From Terriglobia bacterium (GTDB taxonomy: Bacteria > Acidobacteriota > Terriglobia > Terriglobales > Acidobacteriaceae): a DNA stretch of 64,000 bases. The notes under the pieces were generated by a model. That model made no database searches. It saw only the letters and a list, made by a program, of their open reading frames with translations, and was not told the origin of the DNA. Of the stretch, positions 63,149-64,000 are shown in pieces. Position numbers and translations under genes: made by a program. The stretch is taken from positions 1 to 64,000 of the forward strand of contig JAIQET010000012.1 of the NCBI GenBank assembly GCA_020073645.1, given 5' to 3'. Position 1 is the first letter of the stretch. Each line of letters begins with the position of its first letter.

Positions 63149-63496
63149 TCATTGCTCCTTGCTCTCACTGGTGGATGGGCAGAAGCCCCAACGTCCGCGC
63201 CAGCTTTGCCGGACTCGTTCCCGCTCCTCAGGGGTCATGTGCTCCCAGCGCTCGGCCATGCGGCGGCGGACATTGGAGCGAGCGGAACCGTGGCGTCCAA
63301 ATCCGCCGAAGAGGATCCGGCACAGCGCCAGGATCCCAAGCGCTTGCCAGAAGGTGACCTGGTGCCAGCCGAAGAGCGGCGGCAGCAGCCAATTCCACAG
63401 TTGCAGCACTAGTTCGCCGCCGATGGCGATAAATAGCAACATCCCCAGAATCGCCAGCGGAGCAATGAAAATCAGTCTCTTCAATCTCGGTCTCAT
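63149..63496 (-). CDS. Small membrane protein downstream of ECF sigma factor
   Basis: A 115-residue protein starting at 63496 (MRPRLKRLIFIAPLAILGML). One helix spans about residues 8-30 and a second hydrophobic stretch about 47-63 (FWQALGILALCRILFGGF). The C-terminal half is strongly basic (RRRMAERWEHMTPEERERVR). It starts 10 bp after the sigma factor stop, so they are one operon. It may modulate the sigma factor as a membrane partner, but it has no recognised anti-sigma domain. Confidence 0.7.
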   Translation of the reverse strand: MRPRLKRLIFIAPLAILGMLLFIAIGGELVLQLWNWLLPPLFGWHQVTFWQALGILALCRILFGGFGRHGSARSNVRRRMAERWEHMTPEERERVRQSWRGRWGFCPSTSESKEQ

Positions 63497-63506
63497 GTTC
63501 AGTCCC

Positions 63507-64000
63507 TCACGCTTTCGTAAATTCGTCGTAAATGCTCTGCAATCGCTCGCGCAGATGCAGCACCGCATAGCGTTTGCGGGAGAGCAGCGTATTCACGCTC
63601 ACGCCGGTCTCGGCGGCCATTTCCTTGAAGCTGCGCCCTTCCAACTCGTGCGCAACGAACACCTCGCGCTGCTCCTGCGGCAGCTCGTCGACCGCCAACT
63701 CGAGTTCATCGAGAAGCACGTTGCGGACGTAAAGCGCTTCCGGTCCGGCATCGGGCGAAGGCAGCAGGTCTTCCAACTGCAGCAGTTCGTCGTCTTCTTC
63801 GTTCGCGACGGCGGAATCGCTGAAGCTCTCCGGCCTCTTCTTGCGGAAGAGATCGGTGATGCGATTGCGCGCCACGCGAAACAGCCAGCCGGTGACGTGC
63901 TCGATCGGCATCAGCAGGCGGTTCGCTTCCACCAGCTCGTAGAAGACGTCCTGCAGAATGTCCTCAGCGTCGCGCGGGTCGGGCACGCGCCGGCGAATGA
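63507..64000 (-). CDS. ECF-type RNA polymerase sigma factor (cut by window edge)
   Basis: At least 160 residues are visible; the N-terminus lies beyond the right edge. IRRRVPDPRDAEDILQDVFY is region 2 (core binding and -10 recognition), with HVTGWLFRVARNRITDLFRK following. Region 4 reads ELPQEQREVFVAHELEGRSF, then KEMAAETGVSVNTLLSRKRY, the -35-binding helix-turn-helix. The linker between is acidic and about 50 residues long. It directs transcription of an unknown regulon, probably including the membrane gene just downstream. Confidence 0.9.
   Translation of the reverse strand, partial: IRRRVPDPRDAEDILQDVFYELVEANRLLMPIEHVTGWLFRVARNRITDLFRKKRPESFSDSAVANEEDDELLQLEDLLPSPDAGPEALYVRNVLLDELELAVDELPQEQREVFVAHELEGRSFKEMAAETGVSVNTLLSRKRYAVLHLRERLQSIYDEFTKA

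Overview
The window reads as a piece of chromosome from an Acidobacteriota bacterium (Terriglobia/Koribacter-like), possibly a metagenome contig. The inference rests on high-GC coding sequence, the DUF1501/DUF1800 pair, secreted FG-GAP and choice-of-anchor-D proteins, HAF-type repeats, stand-alone PilZ and GAF proteins, DUF4386 membrane proteins, and the style of the dispersed palindromes. No rRNA, intact tRNA, CRISPR array or intact transposase was seen.

Layout. 0.5-4.6 kb: two opposed paralogous secreted FG-GAP proteins, the second bracketed by 88-bp direct repeats. 5.1-6.1 kb: an orphan nuoB and a Rieske ferredoxin separated by a perfect 24-bp inverted repeat. 6.1-11 kb: DUF1501/DUF1800 pair and a TPR protein. 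11-40 kb: a large exopolysaccharide locus holding six glycosyltransferases, an O-antigen ligase/polymerase, four methyltransferases, a deacetylase-like protein, a sulfatase-like protein, two asparagine-synthase-type amidotransferases, a two-domain dehydrogenase, a NodU-type carbamoyltransferase, a glucuronyl C5-epimerase-family protein, a Wza-like export protein, a WecA-like initiating transferase and UDP-GlcNAc 2-epimerase. Many genes overlap by 4-8 bp, so the locus is probably transcribed in long operons. It looks able to make a lipid-linked, uronate-containing, amidated and carbamoylated glycan. No Wzx flippase or Wzc copolymerase is visible.

40-55 kb: three related GAF modules joined to different partners (zinc ribbon; PilZ, membrane helix and Sel1 repeats; membrane helix, AMIN and cell-wall amidase), two further PilZ proteins, an AmrS-type radical SAM enzyme, an S9 peptidase, and secreted proteins including one with a frameshift. 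A MITE-like element lies near 47 kb.

55-61 kb is an accessory region: a VapBC-like toxin-antitoxin pair with a clear candidate autoregulatory operator, a two-gene cassette of a ParB-like protein and a Dam-type adenine methylase, REP-like palindromes with a truncated REP-associated transposase, and two orphan small genes between 217-bp direct repeats. The ParB-like/methylase cassette is the best candidate here for an undescribed system. 61.5-64 kb: two tandem DUF4386 membrane proteins, a VOC-enzyme remnant, a small membrane protein and an ECF sigma factor cut by the window edge.

All functional calls come from reading motifs by eye; no database search was run.
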